The notes below the pieces were generated by a model that saw nothing but the letters and a program-made list of their open reading frames with translations, ran no database searches and had not been told where the DNA came from. The position numbers and the translations under genes are program-made. Positions 24,485 through 32,822 of a stretch of DNA of 64,000 nt are shown one piece after another; within the stretch, counting starts at the first letter, position 1, and each line of letters opens with the position of its first letter. The stretch lies in the NCBI RefSeq assembly GCF_900100605.1, contig NZ_FNCN01000018.1:61400-125399 (forward strand). Direction: 5' to 3'. This DNA is from Sinosporangium album (GTDB lineage Bacteria; Actinomycetota; Actinomycetes; Streptosporangiales; Streptosporangiaceae).

Positions 24485-25906
24485 TCAGTGCCCCGCGGCC
24501 CGCTCCAGCAGCAACACCGTCACACCACGCCAATCCCGCTGCCGCCGTACGGCGAAGCCCTCCTCCAGCAACCGCGTCACCTTCGCCGCCCCCACCGGCG
24601 CCAACCCGTAACGCGACGGGAGATCGGTGCCGGGCCGCACCGCCCGCCCCGTCTCCTCCCGCACCAGCCACACCCGGCCCGCCGCCGGCTCCGCCCCCAG
24701 CACCTCAGGCAGATCGCCGTACCGCGACAGCCCCTCCCGCGCCCACGGCACAGCGAACACCACCGCGTCCCCCGCCTGCCGCCCGGCCGACACCCACGCC
24801 GCCGCCGACCGGTAATCCACCTCGTGCCCGCCCGGCTCACGCACCCGCACATGCTGCGGCCACGCCACCGCCACCGCCGCCCCCACCGCCACGACCGCCA
24901 CCGGAACCCGCACCCGCGCCAACGCCACACCCGCCAGCAGCGCGAACCCCGGCGCGGCGGCCAGCGCGTACCGCGTGTTGTAGACCGGCGTCGCCACCTG
25001 CGACACCGCGAACAGCACCAGCGCCGGCAGCGCACCCCACACCAGCGCCCCCGCCGCGAACCCCCGGCCCAGCCCACCCGGACCGGAACGCCACAGCGCC
25101 CATCCGCCCGCGACCGCCACCGCCACCACCGCCCACCCGAGCAGCACCGCCGCCAGATGCCCCACCTCCGGCACCGGCCGCCACGACGTGATCGAACTGC
25201 GCAGCAGCACCAGATCCGACCAACCCGGCACCGCCAGCCACGACACCTGCCCCACCTGCGACGCCGACACCACAGCCAGCACCGCCGCAGGCACACAGCC
25301 CGCCGCCATCCACCCCAGCAACGGCCGCCACACCCCCGCCTTCGCGACCGCCGCCACCACCAGATGCGCCGGAAGCACCAGCACCGCGAACAGATGCGTA
25401 CACGGCAGCAGCGCCACCGCCACACCGTAGCCCGCCCACCGGCCCCGCGACGGCCGCTCAAGCACCCGGTGCAGCGCCCAGAACGACAGCACCGCAGCCG
25501 CCACCGCCAACGCGTACGGCCGCGCCTCCTGCCCGAACCGCGACATCGACGGCAGCACCACCAGAACCAGCGCCGCCGCGACACCGGCCCGCACCCCGCC
25601 GAGCCTGCGCCCCAGATCCGCCAGCAGCCCCGCCGCCGCCCCGATCCCCAGCGCCGACGGCAACCGCAGCCACCAGTCCGCCCCACCCAGCCACGACCAC
25701 ACCAGCATCAGCGCGTAATACGGAACGAACACCACATCGCGCTCGGCCAGCACCTCCGCCAGCTCCGCCGGCGACGACACCGCCTCCGCCGTCGCCAACT
25801 CGTCCGCCCACATCGACGGCACCCACGACCCCGCGAAAACCACCGCGAAAGCCGCAACCCCCGCACACCACCCCAGCACGCCCGAACCCGCAGCCACCAT
25901 ACGCAC
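24485..25906 (-). CDS. GT-C (family 39-like) membrane glycosyltransferase
   Basis: This 473-residue protein has about ten membrane helices. The first loop carries the acidic signature MWADELATAEAVSSPAELAE, matching the D-E/E-D catalytic loop of polyprenyl-phosphate-dependent GT-C enzymes. Later features are FGQEARPYALAVAAAVLSFW, CTHLFAVLVLPAHLVVA and TPVYNTRYALAAAPGFALL. It would move a sugar from a polyprenyl-phosphate donor to an acceptor on the outer face. The start could be GTG 25906 or ATG 25900. It stands alone, between the ABC operon (convergent) and a 44-bp palindrome upstream. Confidence 0.85.
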   Translation of the reverse strand: MRMVAAGSGVLGWCAGVAAFAVVFAGSWVPSMWADELATAEAVSSPAELAEVLAERDVVFVPYYALMLVWSWLGGADWWLRLPSALGIGAAAGLLADLGRRLGGVRAGVAAALVLVVLPSMSRFGQEARPYALAVAAAVLSFWALHRVLERPSRGRWAGYGVAVALLPCTHLFAVLVLPAHLVVAAVAKAGVWRPLLGWMAAGCVPAAVLAVVSASQVGQVSWLAVPGWSDLVLLRSSITSWRPVPEVGHLAAVLLGWAVVAVAVAGGWALWRSGPGGLGRGFAAGALVWGALPALVLFAVSQVATPVYNTRYALAAAPGFALLAGVALARVRVPVAVVAVGAAVAVAWPQHVRVREPGGHEVDYRSAAAWVSAGRQAGDAVVFAVPWAREGLSRYGDLPEVLGAEPAAGRVWLVREETGRAVRPGTDLPSRYGLAPVGAAKVTRLLEEGFAVRRQRDWRGVTVLLLERAAGH

Positions 25907-25953
25907 CGGCCGAGCCTACAAGCGGCCCGCCGTACCGATGCCCGACCACGATC

Positions 25954-25997
25954 CAGCGGTGCCGTCTCCGCCGCGCGCGGCGGAGACGGCACCGCTG
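25954..25997. terminator. 44-bp perfect palindrome
   Basis: The 22 bases from 25954 (CAGCGGTGCC...) are exactly repeated in reverse complement to 25997 with no spacer. As RNA this is a very stable hairpin. It lies between the 3' end of the leftward SDR gene and the 5' end of the leftward GT-C gene, so termination of the MFS-SDR operon is the simplest role. Confidence 0.6.
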
Positions 25998-26130
25998 CGA
26001 ACCGGGTGCGAGACGAACCACTGCGAACCCACCGCCTACCGCAGCCGGACCGGCTCGACCCCGCCCCAGAGCCGGAGCGGCCAGGCGGAGCTTGTTGCCA
26101 GGGAAGGGCGACACCGAAGCCGACGAACCG

Positions 26131-26889
26131 TCAGGCCGAGGACCCACTGTCGATGACCAGGTCGGCGCCGACCACCGCACCCGCTGCGGGCGAGGCGAGA
26201 TAGAGCACCCCAGCCGCCACTTCCTCGGCCTCCGCGACCCGGCCCAGCGGGTTCTCCGTCTTCACCCGCTCGGCACGGTCGGCCTCGCTCTCGCCGGGCC
26301 GCAGCGACATGGGCGCAGCCGCGGCGCCGGGGCTGACGGCGTTGATGCGGATGCCCTGGTGGATGTGGTCGAGAGCGGCGGCGCGGGTCAGCGCGGAGAC
26401 CGCTGCCTTCGAGGTGATGTACGCGGCAACGTTCGGGATCCGCAGGTGTGCGCCCAGGTTGGAGGAGATATTGACGATGGCGCCGCCACCGTTCCCCTTC
26501 ATGTGCGCGATCTCGTGCTTCATCGCCAGCCAGACGCCGGTGACATTGGTCCGCAGCACCGCGTCCCAGTCCTCCTCGCTCACCTCGCCGACAGGTACAG
26601 CGCCGCGGAGTATCCCGGCGTTGTTGACCGCGATGTCCAACCCGCCGAAGCGGGCAACGCTCTCGCGTACGAGGTTCTGAAGCCGGCCGGAGTCCGTGAC
26701 ATCGGCGGTGACGGCGGCGGCCGTGCCGCCGGTGGCCTCGATCAGACCGACCGTCTCCTCCAGGGAGGCAGCGGTGCGTCCCGCGGCGACCACAGACGCG
26801 CCCTCGGCGGCGAAGGCGAGCGCGATCGCGCGGCCGAGGCCGGAGCCTGCGCCGGTGACGAGGACGGTCTTGCCGGTGAAGCGGTTCAT
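26131..26889 (-). CDS. SDR oxidoreductase in a TetR-controlled operon
   Basis: This 252-residue classical SDR has VTGAGSGLGRAIALAFAAEG (cofactor motif), NNAGILRG, a catalytic serine in VNISSNLG, and YITSK as the active-site YxxxK. The C-terminal LASPAAGAVVGADLVIDSGS is typical of FabG-like enzymes. The region VSPGAAAAPMSL follows the usual PG motif. It is 25 bp downstream of the MFS gene and reads the same way, so it probably modifies a compound that the MFS exports. The substrate is unknown. Confidence 0.93.
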   Translation of the reverse strand: MNRFTGKTVLVTGAGSGLGRAIALAFAAEGASVVAAGRTAASLEETVGLIEATGGTAAAVTADVTDSGRLQNLVRESVARFGGLDIAVNNAGILRGAVPVGEVSEEDWDAVLRTNVTGVWLAMKHEIAHMKGNGGGAIVNISSNLGAHLRIPNVAAYITSKAAVSALTRAAALDHIHQGIRINAVSPGAAAAPMSLRPGESEADRAERVKTENPLGRVAEAEEVAAGVLYLASPAAGAVVGADLVIDSGSSA

Positions 26890-26914
26890 TACGGTGGCTC
26901 CCTTGAGTGATGGA

Positions 26915-28261
26915 TTACTTGGTGCGGTGGTTCAGAAGGGCGACGGCGGCCAGAGCGGCCCCTGTCGCGGCCAGGGACCAGGCGTCGCTGCCGAGCGTGA
27001 GCAGGATCGCGAACAGGAGGGTCGGGCCGAATTCCATCGCGGTGTTCAGCACGCCGCCCGCGAGCCCGGTCTGCTGCCGCGGCACGCCTTCGGTGGCGAG
27101 CACGGCGGCTCCCGCGAAGGAGGCCGCCGTGCCGGCCGGCAGCAGCACGAGGCCCGGCAGCAGTCCATACCCATACGAGACGTGTGCGTCGAGCCCGGTG
27201 AGCGCGAGGAGGGCGAGCCCGGCCGCGGCGGTGCCGAGCCCGGCGGCTGTGACGGTTCGGGCCCCGTACCGGACGATGAGCGGTCCTGCTGCCCGGCTCG
27301 AGGCGATCAGCGCAACAGCGAACGGTACGAACGCCGCCGAGGTCTGCAGCTGCGACCAGTCGAGCGCCTGCTGGAGTTGGAGCGAGAGGACCACGAAGGT
27401 GATCGCGGTCGCGCACGCGCTCAGCGCGATGGCCGTGAGAGCGAGGACCCGCCGCCGGTCGAGCAGGAAGCCGGGCGGCAGCAGCGGGTCGGCGACGCGG
27501 CGCTCGGCGTACCAGAACGCGGCCAGCAGCGCGGCCCCGCAGAGCAGCGGCGCGAGCACGCCGACCGACCACCAGGGGCGGGTGTCGGTGACGATGAGCC
27601 CGTAACTGGCGAGGGTGATCCCGGCGGTGGCGAGCAGAGCGCCCGGCAGGTCGAGAGTCCTGCTCCGGCTCGGCGTGGTGTCCGGCAGCAACCGGGGCGT
27701 GAGGGCGAGGGCTGCGAGGGCCGCCACGAGCGGTACGGCGAAGGTCCAACGCCAAGACAGCAGCGCCGAGATGACGCCGGAGAGCAGATGGCCCGCGGTC
27801 GCGCCCAGTACCGAGAGCCCGCCCCAGGTGGCCATCGCCCTGCCGTACGCGGCTGGGGAGGGGAAGACGGCGTGCAGCACGGCCATGGCGGCGGGCGCGA
27901 TCAGAGCCGCCCCCGCCCCCTGCGCGAAGCGCGCTACGAGCAATGTCCCGATGCCGGGGGCGAGCGGGACCGCGGCCGAGGCGGCGGCGAAGAGGACCAG
28001 GCCCGCGGTGAGCGCAGGCCGACCCCCATAGCGGTCCGCGAGGCGTCCGCCGAAGAGCAGCAGCCCGGCGAAGGTCAGTCCGTAGGCGGCGCTGAGCATG
28101 ATCAAGTCTGCGCGCCGCAGGTCGAATTCGCGCCCGATGAGGGGCAGCGGTATGGAGAGCGCGGCCAGCGTGAAGATCAGAGTGGCCTGGACGCCACCGA
28201 GGAGGACGAAGGCGTACCGCTGCTGCATAGTGGCCACGCGGGCAGCGCCTGTGGTGGTCAT
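26915..28261 (-). CDS. DHA2/14-TMS-like MFS efflux transporter
   Basis: This 448-residue transporter opens with LGGVQATLIFTLAALSIPLP and LMLSAAYGLTFAGLLLFGGR, then LADRYGGRP (the A-motif). ARFAQGAGAALIAPAAMAVL is motif C-like and typical of drug:H+ antiporters. The ATG at 28261 follows AGGAGG by 4 nt. A GACCGATCGGTC operator 18 bp upstream ties it to the TetR gene behind it. With the downstream SDR it forms a two-gene detoxification-type operon. Confidence 0.93.
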   Translation of the reverse strand: MTTTGAARVATMQQRYAFVLLGGVQATLIFTLAALSIPLPLIGREFDLRRADLIMLSAAYGLTFAGLLLFGGRLADRYGGRPALTAGLVLFAAASAAVPLAPGIGTLLVARFAQGAGAALIAPAAMAVLHAVFPSPAAYGRAMATWGGLSVLGATAGHLLSGVISALLSWRWTFAVPLVAALAALALTPRLLPDTTPSRSRTLDLPGALLATAGITLASYGLIVTDTRPWWSVGVLAPLLCGAALLAAFWYAERRVADPLLPPGFLLDRRRVLALTAIALSACATAITFVVLSLQLQQALDWSQLQTSAAFVPFAVALIASSRAAGPLIVRYGARTVTAAGLGTAAAGLALLALTGLDAHVSYGYGLLPGLVLLPAGTAASFAGAAVLATEGVPRQQTGLAGGVLNTAMEFGPTLLFAILLTLGSDAWSLAATGAALAAVALLNHRTK

Positions 28262-28279
28262 GCCTTCCTCCTGATATTT

Positions 28280-28291
28280 GACCGATCGGTC
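28280..28291. promoter_or_regulatory. TetR operator GACCGATCGGTC (copy 1)
   Basis: This perfect 12-bp palindrome lies just ahead of the MFS gene and downstream of the TetR gene's stop. A near-identical copy lies before the TetR start. The GACCGNNCGGTC pattern is a familiar TetR-family site. Confidence 0.75.
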
Positions 28292-28340
28292 CATTATTCG
28301 GGCATGCGACAGGGAGCCCGGTGGATTCGGCAGATGCGAG

Positions 28341-28925
28341 TCAGTCCAGCAGGGCCAGGGCCTGTTCAGCCGCGTCCCGCACCCGGGCGGGATCGTTCGA
28401 CGCCTTGCCGACGATCCGTATCCCCTGCAGCAGCACGAGCAGCATGCGGGCCAGCGCACGCGGATCGCGCCCCTCGGGCAGCTCACCCTGGGCCTGCGCC
28501 CGCACGAGCGCAGAGCACAGCAGAGTCTCGGCGTGCTCCCAGCTGATCTCGACCCGGCGGGCCGCCGCAGGGTCGTGCGGCGCCAGCTCGGCCGCGGTAT
28601 TGGTGATGAAGCAGCCGTTCAGCCGCCCCTCGGAGGAGGCGGCCTCCGCGGCGAAGCGGCGCACCACCGCCCGCACCGCAGGCAGTGCGGGGCCCGGCCG
28701 GGACAACTCGGCAAGGAGAGCCGGGTCGCGCGTCTCGCCGTACCGGTCCATGGCCTTCAGATACAGCTCGTGCTTGCTACCGAAGGTCGCGTAGATGCTG
28801 GCGCGGCCGATGCCGAGGTGCTCGACCAGATCCGTCAGCGACGTCGCCTGGTAGCCGCGCCGCCAGAACAGCTCAAGGACCGACTGCAGCGCGGCGTCCG
28901 GATCGAATTCCTTGGTCCTGGCCAT
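28341..28925 (-). CDS. TetR-family regulator of the MFS-SDR operon
   Basis: This 194-residue protein opens MARTKEFDPDAALQSVLELF, then LVEHLGIGRASIYATFGSKH as the recognition helix. The C-terminal domain carries GCFITNTAAELAPHDPAAAR, the TetR_C (AcrR/YxaF-like) form. The ATG at 28925 is used; one four codons upstream is possible. Its own operator-like site lies 24 bp upstream and a second site controls the MFS gene, both on the same strand. It should sense the compound exported by the MFS. Confidence 0.93.
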   Translation of the reverse strand: MARTKEFDPDAALQSVLELFWRRGYQATSLTDLVEHLGIGRASIYATFGSKHELYLKAMDRYGETRDPALLAELSRPGPALPAVRAVVRRFAAEAASSEGRLNGCFITNTAAELAPHDPAAARRVEISWEHAETLLCSALVRAQAQGELPEGRDPRALARMLLVLLQGIRIVGKASNDPARVRDAAEQALALLD

Positions 28926-28948
28926 ATCGAAGACCATAAACCTATCAA

Positions 28949-28960
28949 GAACGATCGGTC
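28949..28960. promoter_or_regulatory. TetR operator (copy 2, one mismatch)
   Basis: GAACGATCGGTC differs from copy 1 by one base and sits 24 bp upstream of the TetR start, allowing autorepression. Confidence 0.65.
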
Positions 28961-29017
28961 AAATAACTGCGCGGTCCAGGGGTCGCCACCCGGCATGCGA
29001 CCTCGTGTCGCACCTTG

Positions 29018-29587
29018 TCACAGCGGCGGGCGCAGCCCGTCCAGCACCAGGGTGATGACATCGTCGGCCTCGGCCCGCCAACCGGGGCGGTCATGGGCCG
29101 CACTGATGCCGTGCAGCACCATCATCACGGCACCGGCATCCACGTCATCGCGAACGGTGCCGTCCCGCACGGCGGCGGCCACCAGGTCGGTGACAGCCCG
29201 CTCCAGCGCCCGGCCGCCCTCGGCAAGGGCACCCGAGCGATCGGCCATGAGCGTGGCCAGCGTCCGGGCCAGGCCCTCGTGGGCATCTATGTGGTCGACC
29301 ATGCCGCGCAGGAAGGTCGCCAAAGCCTCCGCCGCGGGCAGCGTGGCCTGCAGCCGGCGGGCGCGGTCGCACAGCGCGGCGACTTCCCCGTGGTAGACCG
29401 CCTCGGCCAGCGCCTCCCGGGTGGGGAAGTGGCGGTACAGCGTGCCGGTGCCCACCCCGGCCAGGCGGGCGAAGTCATCGAAGCGCAGGTCGAAGAAGTC
29501 TCCGGCGTCGAAGACCTCCCGCGCCTTGGCGATCAGGACATCGCGGTTGCGTTGGGCGTCGGCCCGCAGCGGCTTGTCGGCGGTCAT
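29018..29587 (-). CDS. TetR-family regulator, divergent from a ketopantoate-reductase-like gene
   Basis: The product is 189 residues. The HTH reads RFDDFARLAGVGTGTLYRHF, preceded by RNRDVLIAKAREVFDAGDFF. The rest is a helical TetR ligand domain with YHGEVAALCDRARRLQATLP. The TGTLYRHFPTREAL form is that of the AefR/SCO-type repressors that often regulate an adjacent oxidoreductase. The start codon ATG 29587 faces the divergent gene across about 90 bp that hold two copies of an 18-bp operator. Confidence 0.93.
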   Translation of the reverse strand: MTADKPLRADAQRNRDVLIAKAREVFDAGDFFDLRFDDFARLAGVGTGTLYRHFPTREALAEAVYHGEVAALCDRARRLQATLPAAEALATFLRGMVDHIDAHEGLARTLATLMADRSGALAEGGRALERAVTDLVAAAVRDGTVRDDVDAGAVMMVLHGISAAHDRPGWRAEADDVITLVLDGLRPPL

Positions 29588-29600
29588 GCGCTACCTCGCA

Positions 29601-29649
29601 TTGACAAGTGGAGATGACCTCCATATTTTGAAAGTGGAGATGACCTCCA
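29601..29649 (+). promoter_or_regulatory. Promoter overlapped by twin TetR operators
   Basis: TTGACA (29601-29606), 17 bp, TATTTT (29624-29629) form a recognisable housekeeping promoter. AAGTGGAGATGACCTCCA occurs exactly twice, at 29606-29623 and 29632-29649. Each copy contains TGGAG-N5-CTCCA. The start-to-start distance is 26 bp. A bound repressor would cover both promoter elements. Confidence 0.75.
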
Positions 29650-29676
29650 AATCGATCGTACCCCACGAGGTGCAGC

Positions 29677-30642
29677 GTGAAGATCCTGATGTTCGGCCGA
29701 GGCGTGATCGCCACCGTCTACGGCTGGGCCCTGCAACAGGCCGGACACGACGTCGAGTTCTACGTCCGGCCGGGCCGCGCGGCGACGTACGGAGACGCAG
29801 TGGACCTCGACCTGATCGATACGCGGCGCCGGGTGTGGGGGCAGCGCGTCGTCGAGAAGTGGCCGGTGCGCTACCGCGAGGCACTGGAGCCGGACCACGA
29901 CTTCGACCTGATCGTGCTCAGCGTGCCGCACCACCGCCTCGCGGAGGCGACGGCCTTCCTGTCCCCGCGTGTCGGCCAGGCCACGGTGCTGGTCTTCGGC
30001 AACATCTGGACCGAGCCGCTGGCCGCGATCGGCGCACTCCCCGTCGACCAGATCGCCTGGGGCTTCCCCCAGGCCGGCGGCGGTTTCGGCGCGGACGGCG
30101 TGCTCCGTGGGGCGCTGCTGCCGTCGGTCGTCTTCGGCACCCTCGGCCAGCCCCCGACCGACCGGGAGCGGGCCGTGCGCCAGGCGTTTCGCGAGGCCGG
30201 GCTCCGGCTCAAAGAGCAGCCCGACTTCCGCGGCTGGCTGTGGATCCATTTCGTGTCGGATGCCGGCCTGTTCTCGCAGGCCCTGCGGCTGGGTTCCCTG
30301 TCCAAGCTGGCCGGGGCGACGGGCGACCTGCGCGAGGGGCTGCTGGCGGGCCGCGAGCTGCTGCCGCTCCTCAAGGCACGCGGCCTCGACCTGCGACGTC
30401 ACCGGGGCGGTCCGCTGCTGTTCCGGGCGCCCACCTGGCTGACGGCCCCCGCGCTCGCCTTGCTGACCGCTCATGTCGCGCCCGTGAGCGTGAATTTTGC
30501 GGCGCACTCCGACCCCGACGCCGAGGAGCCGCGTGAGGTCTGCCGGGACGCCCTGGCCGAAGCACGACGGTTGGGCATCTCGGTTCCGCGCCTGGAAGCG
30601 GCGGAACCGCACTTCGCCCGTGAGGGGACGGGTCGAGTCTGA
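29677..30642 (+). CDS. Ketopantoate-reductase-like (ApbA/PanE family) oxidoreductase
   Basis: This 321-residue NAD(P)-dependent enzyme starts MKILMFGRGVIATVYGWALQ, a GxGxxG-like motif with the last glycine replaced (GRGVIATVYG). DLIVLSVPHHRLAEATAFL and ATVLVFGNIWTEPLAAIGAL follow; PanE enzymes have a K/N/E triad in this fold. The helical C-terminal domain has KLAGATGDLREGLLAGRELL. It is probably not the pantothenate enzyme, because it sits behind a TetR repressor beside a P450, so a xenobiotic carbonyl substrate is more likely. There is no clear Shine-Dalgarno other than GAGG at -13. Confidence 0.88.
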   Translation: MKILMFGRGVIATVYGWALQQAGHDVEFYVRPGRAATYGDAVDLDLIDTRRRVWGQRVVEKWPVRYREALEPDHDFDLIVLSVPHHRLAEATAFLSPRVGQATVLVFGNIWTEPLAAIGALPVDQIAWGFPQAGGGFGADGVLRGALLPSVVFGTLGQPPTDRERAVRQAFREAGLRLKEQPDFRGWLWIHFVSDAGLFSQALRLGSLSKLAGATGDLREGLLAGRELLPLLKARGLDLRRHRGGPLLFRAPTWLTAPALALLTAHVAPVSVNFAAHSDPDAEEPREVCRDALAEARRLGISVPRLEAAEPHFAREGTGRV

Positions 30643-30803
30643 ATCCACCGATGCTGTCGGTCCCGGTGGTCCGTTGCGGCTCCTTGGTCCGCCGCATCCC
30701 AGAGCCGAACCCGGTCGCACCGGTCGACCAACCGCCGTTCGCACACGGCTTTTCACCGTCCAGCCGCTATCGCCTGTCCGTGACGTCGTGGAAGGAAAAA
30801 GTC

Positions 30804-32009
30804 ATGACCACCACTGAGAAGCACGAGTTCCCCATGGCCCGTACGTGCCCGTTCGCGCCGCCGCCGGCGTACGAACAGATCCGCGAAGAAGAGCCGGTCT
30901 CGCGGGTTCGTCTGCCCGACGGCGGGTGGGCCTGGGCGGTCAGCCGCCACGAAGACGTGCGAACCGTATTGAACGACCGGCGGTTCAGCGCCGACCGGCA
31001 GCATCCGGACTTCCCGCAGCTCGTCAAGGGCGAGGCGGCGTCCCGGCGGCCGGACGAGGAGCGCCTCCTGATCGCGATGGACGCACCGGAGCACGGGCCG
31101 GCGCGCAAGGCCGTACTCGGCGAGTTCACGGTGCGCCGGTTGGAGGCGCTGCGGCCGCGGATCCAGGAGATCGTCGACGGGCAGATCGACGAGCTGCTGG
31201 CCGGGCCGCGGCCCGGCGACCTGGTGGACTCGCTGTCGCTGCCGGTCCCGTCACTCGTGATCTGCGAGATGCTAGGTGTGCCCTACGCCGACCATGAGTT
31301 CTTCCAGGAGCACACGGTGGCGGTGATCAAGCAGTCGACGCCGCCCGAGGAGCGGTGGGCGGCCGTGAGGGCCATCCAGGACTACATGACCGACCTCATC
31401 GCGGAGAAGGAGAAGAACCCGCCGGACGACCTGCTCGGGCGGCAGATCGTCAAGCTGCGCGCGGACGGCACCTACCGGCGGACGGCACTGGCCGGCATGG
31501 GCTTCCTGCTGCTCGTGGCCGGCCACGAGACGACGGCGAACATGATCTCGCTGTCGACCGTGGCGTTCCTGCGCAACCCGGAGCAGCTCGCGATGATCAA
31601 GGCCGACCCGGGCAGAACGCTCAACGCGGTCGAGGAGATGCTGCGGTACTTCACCATCATCGACGTGGCGACGGCCCGGCTGTGCGTCGAGGACATCGAG
31701 GTCGGCGGGCAGCGGATCCGCGCCGGCGAAGGAGTACTGGCGCTCGGTTATTCGGCCAACCGCGACCCGCGGGCGTTCGAGAACCCGGACGGGCTCGACA
31801 TCGAGCGCGGCGCGCGCCACCACGTTGCGTTCGGGTTCGGGCCGCACCAATGTCTGGGCCAGAACCTCGCTCGGATGGAGCTGCAGATCGTGTTCGACAC
31901 GCTGTTCGGCCGCATCCCCACGCTGGAGCTGGCGATGGATATCGACGAGCTGCCGTTCAAGGACGACGCGAACATCTATGGCCTGTACCAGCTCCCGGTG
32001 ACCTGGTAG
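30804..32009 (+). CDS. Cytochrome P450 (CYP105-like)
   Basis: This 401-residue soluble bacterial P450 has AGHETTANMISL as the I-helix oxygen-binding motif and EEMLRYF as the ExxR motif. The haem-binding loop is FGFGPHQCLGQNLARMELQI with its cysteine ligand. The text RFSADRQHPDFPQL and LIAMDAPEHGPARKAVLGEF is typical of the CYP105/CYP107 group. GGAAGG lies 9 nt before the ATG at 30804. A ferredoxin gene follows 11 bp after the stop, so electron supply is encoded with it. The natural substrate is unknown. Confidence 0.95.
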   Translation: MTTTEKHEFPMARTCPFAPPPAYEQIREEEPVSRVRLPDGGWAWAVSRHEDVRTVLNDRRFSADRQHPDFPQLVKGEAASRRPDEERLLIAMDAPEHGPARKAVLGEFTVRRLEALRPRIQEIVDGQIDELLAGPRPGDLVDSLSLPVPSLVICEMLGVPYADHEFFQEHTVAVIKQSTPPEERWAAVRAIQDYMTDLIAEKEKNPPDDLLGRQIVKLRADGTYRRTALAGMGFLLLVAGHETTANMISLSTVAFLRNPEQLAMIKADPGRTLNAVEEMLRYFTIIDVATARLCVEDIEVGGQRIRAGEGVLALGYSANRDPRAFENPDGLDIERGARHHVAFGFGPHQCLGQNLARMELQIVFDTLFGRIPTLELAMDIDELPFKDDANIYGLYQLPVTW

Positions 32010-32020
32010 AGGAGAGGGCC

Positions 32021-32215
32021 ATGAGAATCATCGCGGACACCGGCAGGTGCGTCGGCGCCGGACAGTGCGTGCTCATTGAGCCCGAGCTGTTCGACCAGAG
32101 CGAGGACGACGCCACGATCATCGTGCTGAACGAGACACCGGAGGGCGAGCTGGTCGAGAAGGCCCGCCAAGCGGTGCACGTGTGCCCTAGCCAGGCCCTC
32201 TCCCTGGAGGATTGA
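32021..32215 (+). CDS. Ferredoxin ([3Fe-4S]/[4Fe-4S] P450 partner)
   Basis: The product is 64 residues: RCVGAGQC (C-x5-C) near the start and HVCPSQAL near the end give the three-cysteine pattern of the small [3Fe-4S] ferredoxins that reduce CYP105-type P450s. An acidic centre (PELFDQSEDDATI) is where the reductase binds. GGAGAGGG lies immediately upstream. No ferredoxin reductase gene is in the window, so a housekeeping reductase must serve. Confidence 0.95.
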   Translation: MRIIADTGRCVGAGQCVLIEPELFDQSEDDATIIVLNETPEGELVEKARQAVHVCPSQALSLED

Positions 32216-32822
32216 GTCGATCCGCAGATGGCCGTTCAGCCTGAAAGAATCACGCTGAACGGCGCGCCAGGCGTGCTGTGATCCATCGGACGGGTGACTT
32301 TGGGCGCCACCGTAGGTGGAGGGTTTGAGGGTTGGGTGGATCGGTGGGTTTGCAACACCCCGACGCCTTTACAACGTAGATTTATAACGACGCCAGTCTG
32401 CCCGGCAGGCACCACCGTCGTGATGGGCAAGGCCACGGTTGACGAGCAGCACGACCTGCGTGGATCCGGCTCTCCCGCCACGTCCACATGGCCGGCCCCC
32501 CTCGCACCCCCCTCTCCGCAGGGCCCTCGCCCCTGTGAAACCTGTCCCCTCACCCCAGCCCGCCCCCCTACCCCACGGCGGGCCGGCGCGGTCGAAGACC
32601 GGCAGCAGAAGCTCGGGGAAGTCCAGCCGGGGCAGCATCGCATCGATGAGGGCACGGAACTCCTTTTTGCCCATTCGGCAACGACGTTTGTGGATTCGCC
32701 TTCTCTATCGGCACTATGACGAACCGATCCGTCGTCGCGGGTGAGGCCGACGGAGCCGGTGGAACGTGGCCGCGATGAGGCCACGGGCAGAGATCATCCA
32801 TCGTGAATGAGGAGAACGGCCC
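32216..32822. other. Gap holding a transposase relic and little else
   Basis: About 600 bp separate the ferredoxin from the next gene. The centre holds a leftward Tn3-like transposase scrap (32560-32674). Two short AT-rich strings, TTTACAACGTAGATTTATAA and the region near 32700, depart from local composition and may mark an old insertion boundary. I see no terminal repeats. Confidence 0.5.
32560..32674 (-). pseudogene. Tn3-family transposase fragment
   Basis: Leftward from 32674 the frame gives FRALIDAMLPRLDFPELLLP then VFDRAG, close to the LMPRVDLPELLLEV...TG block near the DDE core of Tn3 transposases. The following residues are unrelated glycine-rich text. Only about 35 codons are recognisable, so this is a relic. 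Confidence 0.55.

Noticed and set aside
24488..26203. Arg/Pro-rich 571-codon rightward frame
   Set aside because: Shadow of the GT-C membrane glycosyltransferase gene.
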